Shown piece after piece: positions 1-5,965 of a DNA stretch of 5,965 nucleotides. Origin of the DNA: Helicobacteraceae bacterium. GTDB taxonomy: Bacteria > Campylobacterota > Campylobacteria > Campylobacterales > Sulfurimonadaceae. The position numbers and the translations under genes are program-made. The stretch is from the NCBI GenBank assembly GCA_030613795.1, contig JAUWLG010000092.1:1-5965 (forward strand), in the 5' to 3' direction. Within the stretch, counting starts at the first letter, position 1, and each line of letters opens with the position of its first letter. Under the pieces are notes generated by a model, which ran no database searches, was not told the DNA's origin, and saw only the letters and a list, made by a program, of their open reading frames with translations.

Positions 1-138
1 TATAGAAGTGTTTTACAATCGTAAGCGGTTGCACTCTACTAACAACTACATGTCACCTGTTGACTTTGAAAATCAGTTGTTACTTAATGATATGAGTGCT
101 TAATACTTTTCTTTTGTGTCCTATATTGGGTTGACACA
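1..138 (+). mobile_element. Right end of an IS3-family insertion sequence
   Basis: The transposase tail stops at 103. Twelve to thirty-five bases further on, the sequence TGTGTC (115-120), a 12-base spacer and GACACA (133-138) form a short inverted repeat. Read on the minus strand this end begins TGTCAACCCAATATAGGACA, which resembles IS3-type terminal repeats that start with TG. The element boundary is therefore placed at about 136-138. The left end and any target-site duplication are not visible, so the exact boundary is inferred. The same small hairpin, followed by a T-rich stretch, could also end transcription leaving the IS. Confidence 0.65.
2..103 (+). CDS. IS3-family transposase (OrfB), C-terminal end only
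   Basis: Reading from base 2 gives 33 codons and a TAA stop. The peptide includes IEVFYNRKRLHSTNNYMSP followed by VDFE. This is the typical C-terminal tail of IS3-family OrfB transposases (the pattern FYN-x-x-R-x-HS, then Y-x-SP, then FE), which lies just after the DDE catalytic core. The catalytic residues and the OrfA/OrfB frameshift region lie upstream, outside the window, so I cannot say whether the full transposase is intact. The tail itself has no stop or frameshift and ends in the expected place, a few bases before a candidate terminal repeat. The gene is too short here to be assigned to an IS3 subgroup. Confidence 0.85.
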   Translation: MEVFYNRKRLHSTNNYMSPVDFENQLLLNDMSA

Positions 139-147
139 TCAATTCTC

Positions 148-547
148 TTTCTTTTTTTACGCCGCAAAAAAAAGAAACAAAAAAAGCTCTCGAATCGGCT
201 ACGAGGTCGGTAGCTACCGACTACTTTCTCTCCACTCGTTCCCTCACTAAAAACGACAAACTCGCGTTGCTTCAAACAGTGCCGTTTTCTTAACGCTTCC
301 TCTCTCCCTACGCTCAACTCTGCAGATGCTTCGAAAAAGAGCAAGCGGTAACGCATTGATTTGAATTTAAAAGCTTACGCTTTTAGAGATGTGGGGGATT
401 GTCGATAGCTTGCTATATCTTGGTACAATGACTGTAGCCGGAGGGGTTTCGTGACTCCGAACATTTGATACTTTAAACAGTAACTAAACCCGTCATCGCA
501 TTTTCTTCTTTTCGTTAGGTTTCTTCTTTGTGCGAGCAAAGAAGAAA
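148..547. repeat. Non-coding interspersed repeat bounded by two opposed hairpins
   Basis: The left boundary is an 11-bp stem (148-158 pairing with 167-177, loop 159-166). The right boundary is another 11-bp stem (520-530 pairing with 537-547, loop 531-536). Read on opposite strands the two are related: each starts TTTCTT, ends AAGAAAC, and is followed by an A/G-rich run leading inward. They therefore bound a 400-bp block as imperfect inverted repeats. Inside are a perfect 16-bp palindrome (206-221), a 7-bp stem with a 4-base loop (368-374 with 379-385) and CGGAG/CTCCG arms around 437-462. No frame has a ribosome binding site or a recognisable protein. A MITE-like or other dispersed repeat is the best reading; genome copy number is unknown. 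Confidence 0.5.
206..221. repeat. Perfect 16-bp palindrome
   Basis: GTCGGTAGCTACCGAC is exactly its own reverse complement, with no spacer. A perfect 8+8 palindrome could extrude as a cruciform or bind a dimeric protein. Its position inside the hairpin-bounded block suggests that it is an internal part of that repeat and not an operator for a neighbouring gene, since no gene lies close by. Confidence 0.6.
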
Positions 548-792
548 AGTAACATCCTAGTGCTATGAAGTAATTAAAAAAAGTTGGATTGCGAAGAGAC
601 TTACAATACATTATAAAGTAACTGTTTCATGAATTTAGTAAAATATATCATATAAAACAGACAGTATAAATATTCATATAACTGATCTCAATAAATACGA
701 AGAATAAGCATGATTGAGTCCAAAATCCCACAAACATAAATCATTTCCCAATTTTGACTAAATCGCACTTCCGATATTAAGTAACTCTTAGC
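548..792. other. AT-rich gene-free stretch upstream of rpsA
   Basis: This stretch joins the repeat block to the rpsA promoter. No open frame with a ribosome binding site, no tRNA-like fold and no strong terminator is visible. It is rich in A and T with many stop codons in all frames. The one notable feature is CCCAATTTTGACT at 747-759, which matches 12 of 13 bases of a block upstream of serA (2552-2564). I see no trace of an ispH coding end here, although ispH usually precedes rpsA in this phylum. Confidence 0.55.
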
Positions 793-798
793 TATAAT
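793..798 (+). promoter_or_regulatory. Candidate rpsA promoter, -10 box
   Basis: A perfect TATAAT sits 33 bases before the rpsA start codon, which would place transcription start near 805 and give a leader of about 27 bases. No -35 hexamer lies at 16-18 bases upstream; TTGACT at 754-759 is 33 bases away. Vegetative promoters in Campylobacterota are known to rely on the -10 box and upstream AT-rich sequence, so the missing -35 is not a strong objection. Confidence 0.6.
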
Positions 799-831
799 TA
801 CGAAATTTTATTACGTTACAAGGGAAACTGT

Positions 832-2487
832 ATGGCTGAAGAGCTTTTAGAAGAAGAAAATTTTGCGGCAATGTTTGAGGCGTCTGAAAAGGCACAAGAG
901 TCTACAAACCGTATTGTTGAAGGCGAAATTGTTGAATTGCAAATCGAAGATGAACGTGCACTAGTTGGTGTTGGTGAGAAGTTAGAAGGAATCCTTCCTT
1001 TAGATGAGATCCGTGGTGAAGATGGTGAGCTTACATATAAAGTAGGTGACAGCATTACAGTTATGGTAACTGGTTACTATAATGAGCGTCCGAAGATCTC
1101 TCACAGAAAAGTGCTTGAACAAGCGAAAACTCTTGAGTACATCAATGCTAACAAAGATGATTATGAAGATATCGTAATCGAAGGTGTTATCACGAACAAA
1201 AATCGTGGTGGTTATGTCATCGAGATGGACTCAATCAAGTTCTTTATGCCACGTTCACTTGCAGCATTTAAAGACAGTGATGATGTTGTTGGCCGTAAGG
1301 TTAAAGCTCAGATCATCAAACTTGACCCGGAAGATACTTCTATTGTTGTATCTCGTCGTAAACTCTTCAATGAAGAGCGCAAGAAGAAAAAAGAGATTAT
1401 CGACAAGTTGATGGCTGAAGATACTCTTGTTGAAGGTACTATCAAGAAAATTACTTCTTACGGTATGTTCGTTGATGTTGGCGGTGTTGATGGTCTTGTT
1501 CACTATAACGAGATCTCTTACAAAGGGCCTGTTAACCCATCAAAACTTTACAAAGAGGGCGATGTAGTTACAGTTAAAGCTATCTCTTACGATAAAGACA
1601 AACGTCACCTCTCTCTTTCAATCAAAGCATGTCAAGAAGATCCTTGGGCTGAAGTTGAGTCTGAACTAGACGAAGGTGATACGATCACAGTTACAGTAAG
1701 TAACATCGAGTCTTACGGTGTATTTGTTGACCTTGGTAATGACATCGAAGGTTTCTTACACATCTCAGAGGTCACTTGGGACAAAAATATCAAAAACCCT
1801 AACGACTACCTGACTGTTGGTCAAGAGATCGATGTTGAAGTTATCGAGATCAACTCTGATACACATAAACTTCGTGTGTCACTGAAGCGTCTTCTTCCAA
1901 AACCATTTGATGAGTTTATTAAGAAACGTAAAGAGGGTGAGATCACTACTGGTGTTATTACATCTCTTACTGACTTTGGCGCTTTTGTTAAGATCGATGG
2001 CGTTGAAGGTCTTCTTCATAACCAAGATACATCTTGGGAAAAAGGCGTTAAAGCTAAAGATATGTTCAAAAAAGGCGACGAGGTTGAAGTTAAGATCGCA
2101 CGTATTAACCGTGATGATCAGAAGATCTCTCTTAATCACAAATGTCTTCAAGACAGCCCGATCGATACGTTTGCAGCTAACCACAGCCGTAACGAAGTTA
2201 TCACTGGTAAGATCCGTGATATCAAAGATTTCGGTGTATTCGTTTCACTTGAAGACGGTGTTGATGCACTTATTCGTGACGAAGACCTTGAGCCACTTGT
2301 AAAAGAGGAGCTAGAAGCCGGTCAAGAGATCGAAGCAGTAATCGCTGTTATCGATACACAACGTGATCGTATTCGTCTTTCTGTTAAACAACTTTCTCGT
2401 GTTAATGACGCTAAGATCATTGCAGACTTGAACAAAGAAGACAGTGGTAATACACTTGGTGATCTTCTTAAAGACAAACTTAAATAA
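832..2487 (+). CDS. rpsA: 30S ribosomal protein bS1
   Basis: This 551-residue protein is close to the usual length of proteobacterial S1 (E. coli, 557). S1 binds the small subunit and holds mRNA near the decoding site to help initiation. The N-terminal ENFAAMFEAS (residues 9-18) resembles the helix that docks S1 on protein uS2. Six S1 domains follow at about 27-93, 114-178, 197-266, 282-353, 369-438 and 454-522. Domains 3 to 6 carry the RNA-binding signature most clearly: YGMFVDVGGVDGLVH, YGVFVDLGNDIEGFLH, FGAFVKIDGVEGLLH and FGVFVSLEDGVDALI. The first two domains are more diverged, as in other S1 proteins, where they bind the ribosome and not RNA. The ATG is supported by AAGGGA at 820-825, seven bases upstream. 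The gene appears intact and is probably transcribed alone, between its own -10 box and a terminator. Confidence 0.97.
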   Translation: MAEELLEEENFAAMFEASEKAQESTNRIVEGEIVELQIEDERALVGVGEKLEGILPLDEIRGEDGELTYKVGDSITVMVTGYYNERPKISHRKVLEQAKTLEYINANKDDYEDIVIEGVITNKNRGGYVIEMDSIKFFMPRSLAAFKDSDDVVGRKVKAQIIKLDPEDTSIVVSRRKLFNEERKKKKEIIDKLMAEDTLVEGTIKKITSYGMFVDVGGVDGLVHYNEISYKGPVNPSKLYKEGDVVTVKAISYDKDKRHLSLSIKACQEDPWAEVESELDEGDTITVTVSNIESYGVFVDLGNDIEGFLHISEVTWDKNIKNPNDYLTVGQEIDVEVIEINSDTHKLRVSLKRLLPKPFDEFIKKRKEGEITTGVITSLTDFGAFVKIDGVEGLLHNQDTSWEKGVKAKDMFKKGDEVEVKIARINRDDQKISLNHKCLQDSPIDTFAANHSRNEVITGKIRDIKDFGVFVSLEDGVDALIRDEDLEPLVKEELEAGQEIEAVIAVIDTQRDRIRLSVKQLSRVNDAKIIADLNKEDSGNTLGDLLKDKLK

Positions 2488-2506
2488 GCAATTCCCTTGT
2501 AAAACT

Positions 2507-2545
2507 AATGTAAGTAGTAGCCTTTTTGGTTACTCTTGCATTTTT
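2507..2545 (+). terminator. Intrinsic terminator after rpsA
   Basis: Bases 2507-2522 pair with 2528-2542 around a TTTTT loop (2523-2527). The stem has 15 pairs, one bulged T and two G-U wobbles. The 3' arm runs straight into a short T run ending at 2545. It starts 19 bases after the rpsA stop, as expected for a Rho-independent terminator, and separates rpsA from serA. Confidence 0.7.
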
Positions 2546-2557
2546 ACACTTCCAAAT

Positions 2558-2594
2558 TTTGACTTGAATCTATTGTCAAATACATTGACGTCAA
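2558..2594. promoter_or_regulatory. Cluster of TTGAC/GTCAA half-sites upstream of serA
   Basis: TTTGAC (2558-2563) and GTCAAA (2575-2580) form an inverted repeat with an 11-base gap. Immediately downstream, TTGACGTCAA (2585-2594) is a perfect 10-bp palindrome built from the same half-site. Four copies of one 5-base half-site in 36 bases, ending 30 bases before the serA start, suggest an operator for a dimeric regulator. No clear -10 box is visible, so the promoter itself is not placed. Which protein binds is unknown. Confidence 0.4.
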
Positions 2595-2624
2595 AATTAA
2601 AACATTTTTTACAGGATATTAACG

Positions 2625-4211
2625 ATGGAACAATATAAAGTCGTAGTTTGTGACCATATTCATGAAGCAGGTCTAGAGATGCTTCAAAACGACCCTCAAA
2701 TTGATTATGTTTTTGCTGCTGACATTGACAAGACAGCTCTTTTAGATGTTATTGCTGACGCTGATGTAGCAATTACGCGTAGCTCTACAGATGTTGATGC
2801 CAAGTTTATTGCTGCTGCCAAAAAGATGAAAGCGATCGTTCGTGCGGGTGTCGGTGTTGACAACGTAGACATCGAAGGGTGTTCAAAAGAGGGTATCATC
2901 GTTATGAATGTACCGACTGCGAACACCATTGCAGCTGTTGAGCTTACTATGACACACATGCTTTCATGTATGCGTATGTTCCCGTACTCACATGACCACC
3001 TTAAAAACCAGCGTATCTGGAAACGTGAGAAGTGGTACGGTCACGAGCTTAAAGGTAAAAAACTGGGTGTAATCGGTTTTGGTAACATCGGTAGTCGTGT
3101 CGCTATCCGCTCTAAAGCTTTTGAGATGGATGTTATTGCCTTTGACCCATACATCAATGCGTCTAAAGTGACAGACCTTGGTATGACCTATACTGAGAAC
3201 TTTGACGATATCTTAGCATGTGACATCATCACGATCCACACACCGAAAAATCAAGAGACACTTAACATGATCGATAAAGAAGAGATCGCCAAGATGAAAG
3301 ACGGCGTTGTTCTTATCAACTGTGCACGTGGTGGTCTTTATAATGAAGATGCCCTTTATGACGGTCTTAAGTCTGGTAAGGTTCGTTTTGCAGGTATTGA
3401 TGTCTTTATCAAAGAGCCGGCAACAGATCACCCACTTTTAGAGCTTGACAACATCGTTGTCTCTCCTCACTTGGGTGCCAACACATTTGAGTCTCAGTAC
3501 AACATCGGTACACAAGCAGCGCAACAAGCGGCTGAAGCAGCAAAAGGGATCGCTTACCCTCATGCCTTTAACCTGCCAATCGATGAGAGCAAGATACCGC
3601 CTTTTGTAAAACCATTTTTAGAGATGGGTCAAAAGCTTGGTTTCTTGGCTTCTCAGATCAACAAAGCACCGATTGTCTCTATTAAAGTAAGCGGTGGCGG
3701 TGAGATCGCTGAGTATCTAGAGTCACTTGCAACGTTTGCAACGGTTGGTGCTATGGCTGAAAACACGGGTGATACAGTGAACTATGTCAATGCAGAGTTT
3801 ATTGCGGAAGAGCGTGGTATTAAAGTTGAAGTTGAAGACACAAATGTTGCTTCTCCATACAAAAATATTATTACTGTTAAATTGACAACAGAAAAACAAG
3901 CATTAAGCATCTCTGCAACGATCTTTGAAGATGATGTTCAACGTATTGTGGACATGGACGGTTTTGAGGTTGATGTTGCACTCAAAGGTAATATGATCAT
4001 CTTTAAAAACACGGACGTACCAGGTGTAATCGGTAATGTCGGTACCATTCTTGCCAGCCACGATGTAAATATCTCAGACTTCCGTCTTGGTCGTAATGAC
4101 AAGTCAGAAGCGTTGGCAGTTATCTTACTTGACTCTGATGTAACTGATGCAGCTTTAGATGAACTTTCTAAACTAGACGCTTGTATCAGCGTAAAAGCAG
4201 TACGTTTATAA
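2625..4211 (+). CDS. serA: D-3-phosphoglycerate dehydrogenase (long form with ACT domain)
   Basis: SerA oxidises 3-phosphoglycerate to 3-phosphohydroxypyruvate with NAD+, the first step of serine synthesis, in the cytoplasm. The 528-residue length matches the long form. The substrate-binding region spans about 1-100 and 285-315. Between them lies a Rossmann domain with GFGNIG (151-156) and an acidic residue, D174, placed to bind the NAD ribose. The catalytic trio of the D-2-hydroxyacid dehydrogenase family is present: R235 in NCARGG, E264 in KEPA and H282 in SPHLGANT. Residues about 320-452 match the intervening regulatory domain of long SerA proteins, and an ACT domain fills about 456-528 (start NMIIFKNTDVPGVIGNVG), which in this family often senses serine. 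AGGA at 2613-2616 supports this ATG. The gene has its own upstream half-site cluster and follows the rpsA terminator, so it is probably a separate unit. No key residue is missing. Confidence 0.96.
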   Translation: MEQYKVVVCDHIHEAGLEMLQNDPQIDYVFAADIDKTALLDVIADADVAITRSSTDVDAKFIAAAKKMKAIVRAGVGVDNVDIEGCSKEGIIVMNVPTANTIAAVELTMTHMLSCMRMFPYSHDHLKNQRIWKREKWYGHELKGKKLGVIGFGNIGSRVAIRSKAFEMDVIAFDPYINASKVTDLGMTYTENFDDILACDIITIHTPKNQETLNMIDKEEIAKMKDGVVLINCARGGLYNEDALYDGLKSGKVRFAGIDVFIKEPATDHPLLELDNIVVSPHLGANTFESQYNIGTQAAQQAAEAAKGIAYPHAFNLPIDESKIPPFVKPFLEMGQKLGFLASQINKAPIVSIKVSGGGEIAEYLESLATFATVGAMAENTGDTVNYVNAEFIAEERGIKVEVEDTNVASPYKNIITVKLTTEKQALSISATIFEDDVQRIVDMDGFEVDVALKGNMIIFKNTDVPGVIGNVGTILASHDVNISDFRLGRNDKSEALAVILLDSDVTDAALDELSKLDACISVKAVRL

Positions 4212-4219
4212 TCTTTTCT

Positions 4220-4239
4220 ACTCCTGTATAAACAGGAGT
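4220..4239 (+). terminator. Hairpin after serA, probable terminator
   Basis: ACTCCTGT (4220-4227) pairs perfectly with ACAGGAGT (4232-4239) around an ATAA loop, starting nine bases after the serA stop. Only a weak T run follows directly (TTAT), so termination may be incomplete; a run of seven T lies about 30 bases further on. Confidence 0.55.
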
Positions 4240-4264
4240 TTATACCTCTCTTCTACTCTAGCTC

Positions 4265-4303
4265 TATAATATTTTTTTCTCTTAATAATTGATTGTGTAC
4301 AAT
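4265..4303 (+). promoter_or_regulatory. Candidate promoter region for the sensor gene
   Basis: Two possible -10 boxes are present: TATAAT at 4265-4270 (leader about 54 bases) and TACAAT at 4298-4303 (leader about 20 bases). The first is the better match; the second is preceded by a T-rich tract of the kind seen in Campylobacterota promoters. The second overlaps an inverted repeat, TAATTG (4286-4291) and CAATTA (4300-4305), which could be a regulator site. The sequence alone does not decide between them. Confidence 0.4.
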
Positions 4304-4330
4304 TAAGTATGTTTCTTTACAAGGATATAC

Positions 4331-5965
4331 ATGTTGTTGCCTAAGATCACCATACGTACAAATATCCTCACCTATATTCTTCTTATTGTCACTTCAATTA
4401 TGCTTGTGCTTTCGGGTGTACAGTACTACTTTAGCAAGCAGATGGCGTTTGCTGCTACAGAAAGAGCCTTTCATCAGACAGCTGAAAAGATCACAGTCAA
4501 CATGCATAGCCGTGATCAATTGGCAAAAGAGGTTCTTTATCAGATGCAGAACTTTCCTGCGATCAGCAAGCCGATCACTGATGCACTTCCGATGGATGTC
4601 ATAAAGCGATATATCTATACCTTAAAACGTAACAATAACATGTATGCTGTCTATAGTGGAGACAAAAGCGGTGATTTCTTTGAAGTCATCAATATGAAGA
4701 GTTCGTTGCAGCTCTACAAACACTTCGAAGCGCCAAAGAGTACTCGGTGGATAGTCATAAATATCAAAGGTATTGGAAAAGATAGGACAAAAACAACCAC
4801 CTACCTGGATGCATCACTTTCACTTATTATGACTCGCTCTGAGCCATCTAGCTATATGGCAACGAGCAGACCCTGGTTTAAGCAGGCCATAGAGACGCAA
4901 ACAGCGGTAAGAAGTGATCCTTATACTTTTAGCAACCTTAAGCAAAAGGGCATCACCTTTTCAAAACGGGTAGAAGGAACAGATACAGTCCTTGCCTTAG
5001 ACTTCACACTGCCAAAACTGCATGCGTTGTTAAAAAGTCTCAAATTTTCTGACTCAAGTGAGATTTATATGTTTGGTCGAGACGGCAATATAATAGCGTC
5101 GTCTGTGGAGGCAGACCCTAAGCGAGATGAAACCATCAGCAGGATGCTTTCAAAAAGTGTAAAAGAGCAGGTCTTTATGATGGAGGAAGGTGGCCAAACA
5201 CGATTTGCAATGGTGACTACGATGAGCCGTGAAAATGGCTCCAATACCTACCTTGGTATCAGTGTTGACAGAGATGAGATGTTAAAACCCTACCTTGAAA
5301 ATATCGCCTACTCTCTGCTCGCTGCTTTTATTCTATTTATACTCAGTATACCGTTTATCATCTATGCAACGTCGCAGATAGTGGAACCTATTAAGGCCTT
5401 GATGGTCGAAAACAAAAAGATCACACAACGTCATTTTGACGAAGTCGTAGAGGTTAAGACCAATATCATTGAATTGAATATGCTGTCTGACTCTCTTGTG
5501 GCAATGTCGAAGAGCATTCAGGCGTATCAAGAAGCACAAAAAGAGTTGATGGACTCATTTATCAAGCTCATTGCTGGTGCGATCGATGCCAAGTCCCCTT
5601 ATACCGGCGGACACTGTGAACGTGTACCCCTTTTGGCAACGATGCTGGTCAAAGAGGCTAGCCAGGCCGACACAGGAACATTGAAAGCGTTTAGTCTTAC
5701 GACTAAAGAGGAGATGGAAGAGTTTGAAAGGGGGGCATGGCTTCATGACTGCGGCAAGATCACAACGCCAGAATATGTTGTTGACAAAGCGACAAAACTT
5801 GAGACCATCTATAACCGAATACACGAGGTACGTACCCGTTTTGAGGTGATATGGCGTGATATTGAGATCGCTTACCTTGAGGGAATTGTAAATGGCGAGA
5901 AGAGAGAAGAACTTGAACAGTGGAGAGAAGAAGAACGTCAGGCATTAATGGATGACTTCCTCTTT
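4331..5965 (+). CDS. Membrane sensor with Cache, HAMP and HD (HD-GYP-type) phosphohydrolase domains, 3' end cut
   Basis: The frame is open for 545 codons up to the window edge, and its stop is not reached. The ATG follows AAGGAT (4321-4326). A first TM helix covers about 12-34, then a periplasmic region (35-324) looks like a double Cache sensor: RPWF at 180-183, SDPYTF soon after, and FGRDGNIIAS around 248-257. A second TM helix (about 326-346) leads into a HAMP domain with EP at 352-353. The cytoplasmic HD domain starts near 410: GGHCERV supplies H428, HDCGK supplies H472 and D473, and RIHEV supplies H498, the expected metal ligands. In HD-GYP proteins this domain breaks down cyclic di-GMP; the GYP motif itself would lie beyond the window. 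A charged helical stretch (about 505-545) follows, longer than in standard HD-GYP domains. A signal-sensing cyclic-di-GMP phosphodiesterase is the best inference; the ligand is unknown. Confidence 0.88.
   Translation, partial: MLLPKITIRTNILTYILLIVTSIMLVLSGVQYYFSKQMAFAATERAFHQTAEKITVNMHSRDQLAKEVLYQMQNFPAISKPITDALPMDVIKRYIYTLKRNNNMYAVYSGDKSGDFFEVINMKSSLQLYKHFEAPKSTRWIVINIKGIGKDRTKTTTYLDASLSLIMTRSEPSSYMATSRPWFKQAIETQTAVRSDPYTFSNLKQKGITFSKRVEGTDTVLALDFTLPKLHALLKSLKFSDSSEIYMFGRDGNIIASSVEADPKRDETISRMLSKSVKEQVFMMEEGGQTRFAMVTTMSRENGSNTYLGISVDRDEMLKPYLENIAYSLLAAFILFILSIPFIIYATSQIVEPIKALMVENKKITQRHFDEVVEVKTNIIELNMLSDSLVAMSKSIQAYQEAQKELMDSFIKLIAGAIDAKSPYTGGHCERVPLLATMLVKEASQADTGTLKAFSLTTKEEMEEFERGAWLHDCGKITTPEYVVDKATKLETIYNRIHEVRTRFEVIWRDIEIAYLEGIVNGEKREELEQWREEERQALMDDFLF

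Noticed and set aside
84..356. Minus-strand open frame of 90 codons
   Set aside because: No ribosome binding site precedes its start, the composition is odd (runs of F, K and R produced by the A/T-rich hairpin at 148-177), and it spans the IS boundary. It reads as a by-product of repeat DNA.
375..611. Minus-strand open frame of 78 codons
   Set aside because: It lies across the right-hand hairpin (520-547), has no ribosome binding site and resembles no protein family I know. Spurious ORFs of this kind are common in dispersed repeats.
754..798. TTGACT at 754-759 as the -35 box for TATAAT at 793-798
   Set aside because: The spacer is 33 bases, about twice what sigma-70 promoters allow.
139..831. 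CRISPR array, tRNA or riboswitch in the gene-free region
   Set aside because: No regularly spaced direct repeats, no cloverleaf-like fold with a CCA end and no recognised riboswitch core could be seen by eye.
1879..2302. Overlapping open frames on both strands inside rpsA
   Set aside because: They are shadows of the rpsA coding frame, which is fully explained by six S1 domains.
2444..2638. Small plus-strand frame spanning the rpsA-serA gap (64 codons)
   Set aside because: It begins inside rpsA, runs through the terminator and the half-site cluster, and overlaps the serA start out of frame. No homology is apparent. The small gene found between serA and rpsA in Helicobacter is not present here.
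4293..4604. Plus-strand frame of 103 codons near the sensor gene start
   Set aside because: It overlaps the sensor gene in another frame; the sensor frame shows a ribosome binding site, TM helix and Cache motifs, so this one is a shadow.

Overview
The window looks like chromosomal DNA from a Campylobacterota (epsilonproteobacterial) species, probably a marine or sulfur-oxidising Sulfurimonas/Sulfurovum-type organism. The reasons are the AT-leaning composition, the rpsA-serA gene order (known from memory in Helicobacter and relatives, where ispH usually precedes rpsA), -10 boxes without a clear -35, and the style of the Cache/HAMP/HD sensor gene. The genus is an inference and was not tested by any search.

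Layout, left to right. (1) Bases 1-138 are the right end of an IS3-family insertion sequence: the last 33 codons of the transposase, then a candidate terminal repeat. (2) Bases 139-831 hold no credible gene. The first part (148-547) is bounded by two related A/T-rich hairpins in opposite orientation and contains a perfect 16-bp palindrome, so it looks like an interspersed, non-coding repeat. The rest (548-792) is AT-rich DNA leading to the rpsA promoter. (3) rpsA (832-2487) encodes ribosomal protein bS1 with six S1 domains and is followed by a strong stem-loop terminator. (4) A 137-bp gap contains the terminator and then a cluster of TTGAC/GTCAA half-sites that may be an operator. (5) serA (2625-4211) encodes a long, ACT-domain-containing D-3-phosphoglycerate dehydrogenase and is followed by a short hairpin. 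(6) An open gene from 4331 to the window edge encodes a membrane sensor: TM helix, periplasmic double-Cache-like region, TM helix, HAMP, then an HD phosphohydrolase domain of HD-GYP type. It is cut by the window.

The genes read as three separate transcription units, all on the + strand: translation (rpsA), serine biosynthesis (serA) and probable cyclic-di-GMP turnover (sensor). The least ordinary part is the mobile and repeat DNA directly upstream of rpsA, where ispH would be expected. It would leave rpsA dependent on its own nearby promoter. I see no sign of a wholly new multi-gene system here. The best leads are the bounded repeat at 148-547, the possible serA operator, and a 13-bp block shared upstream of rpsA and serA.
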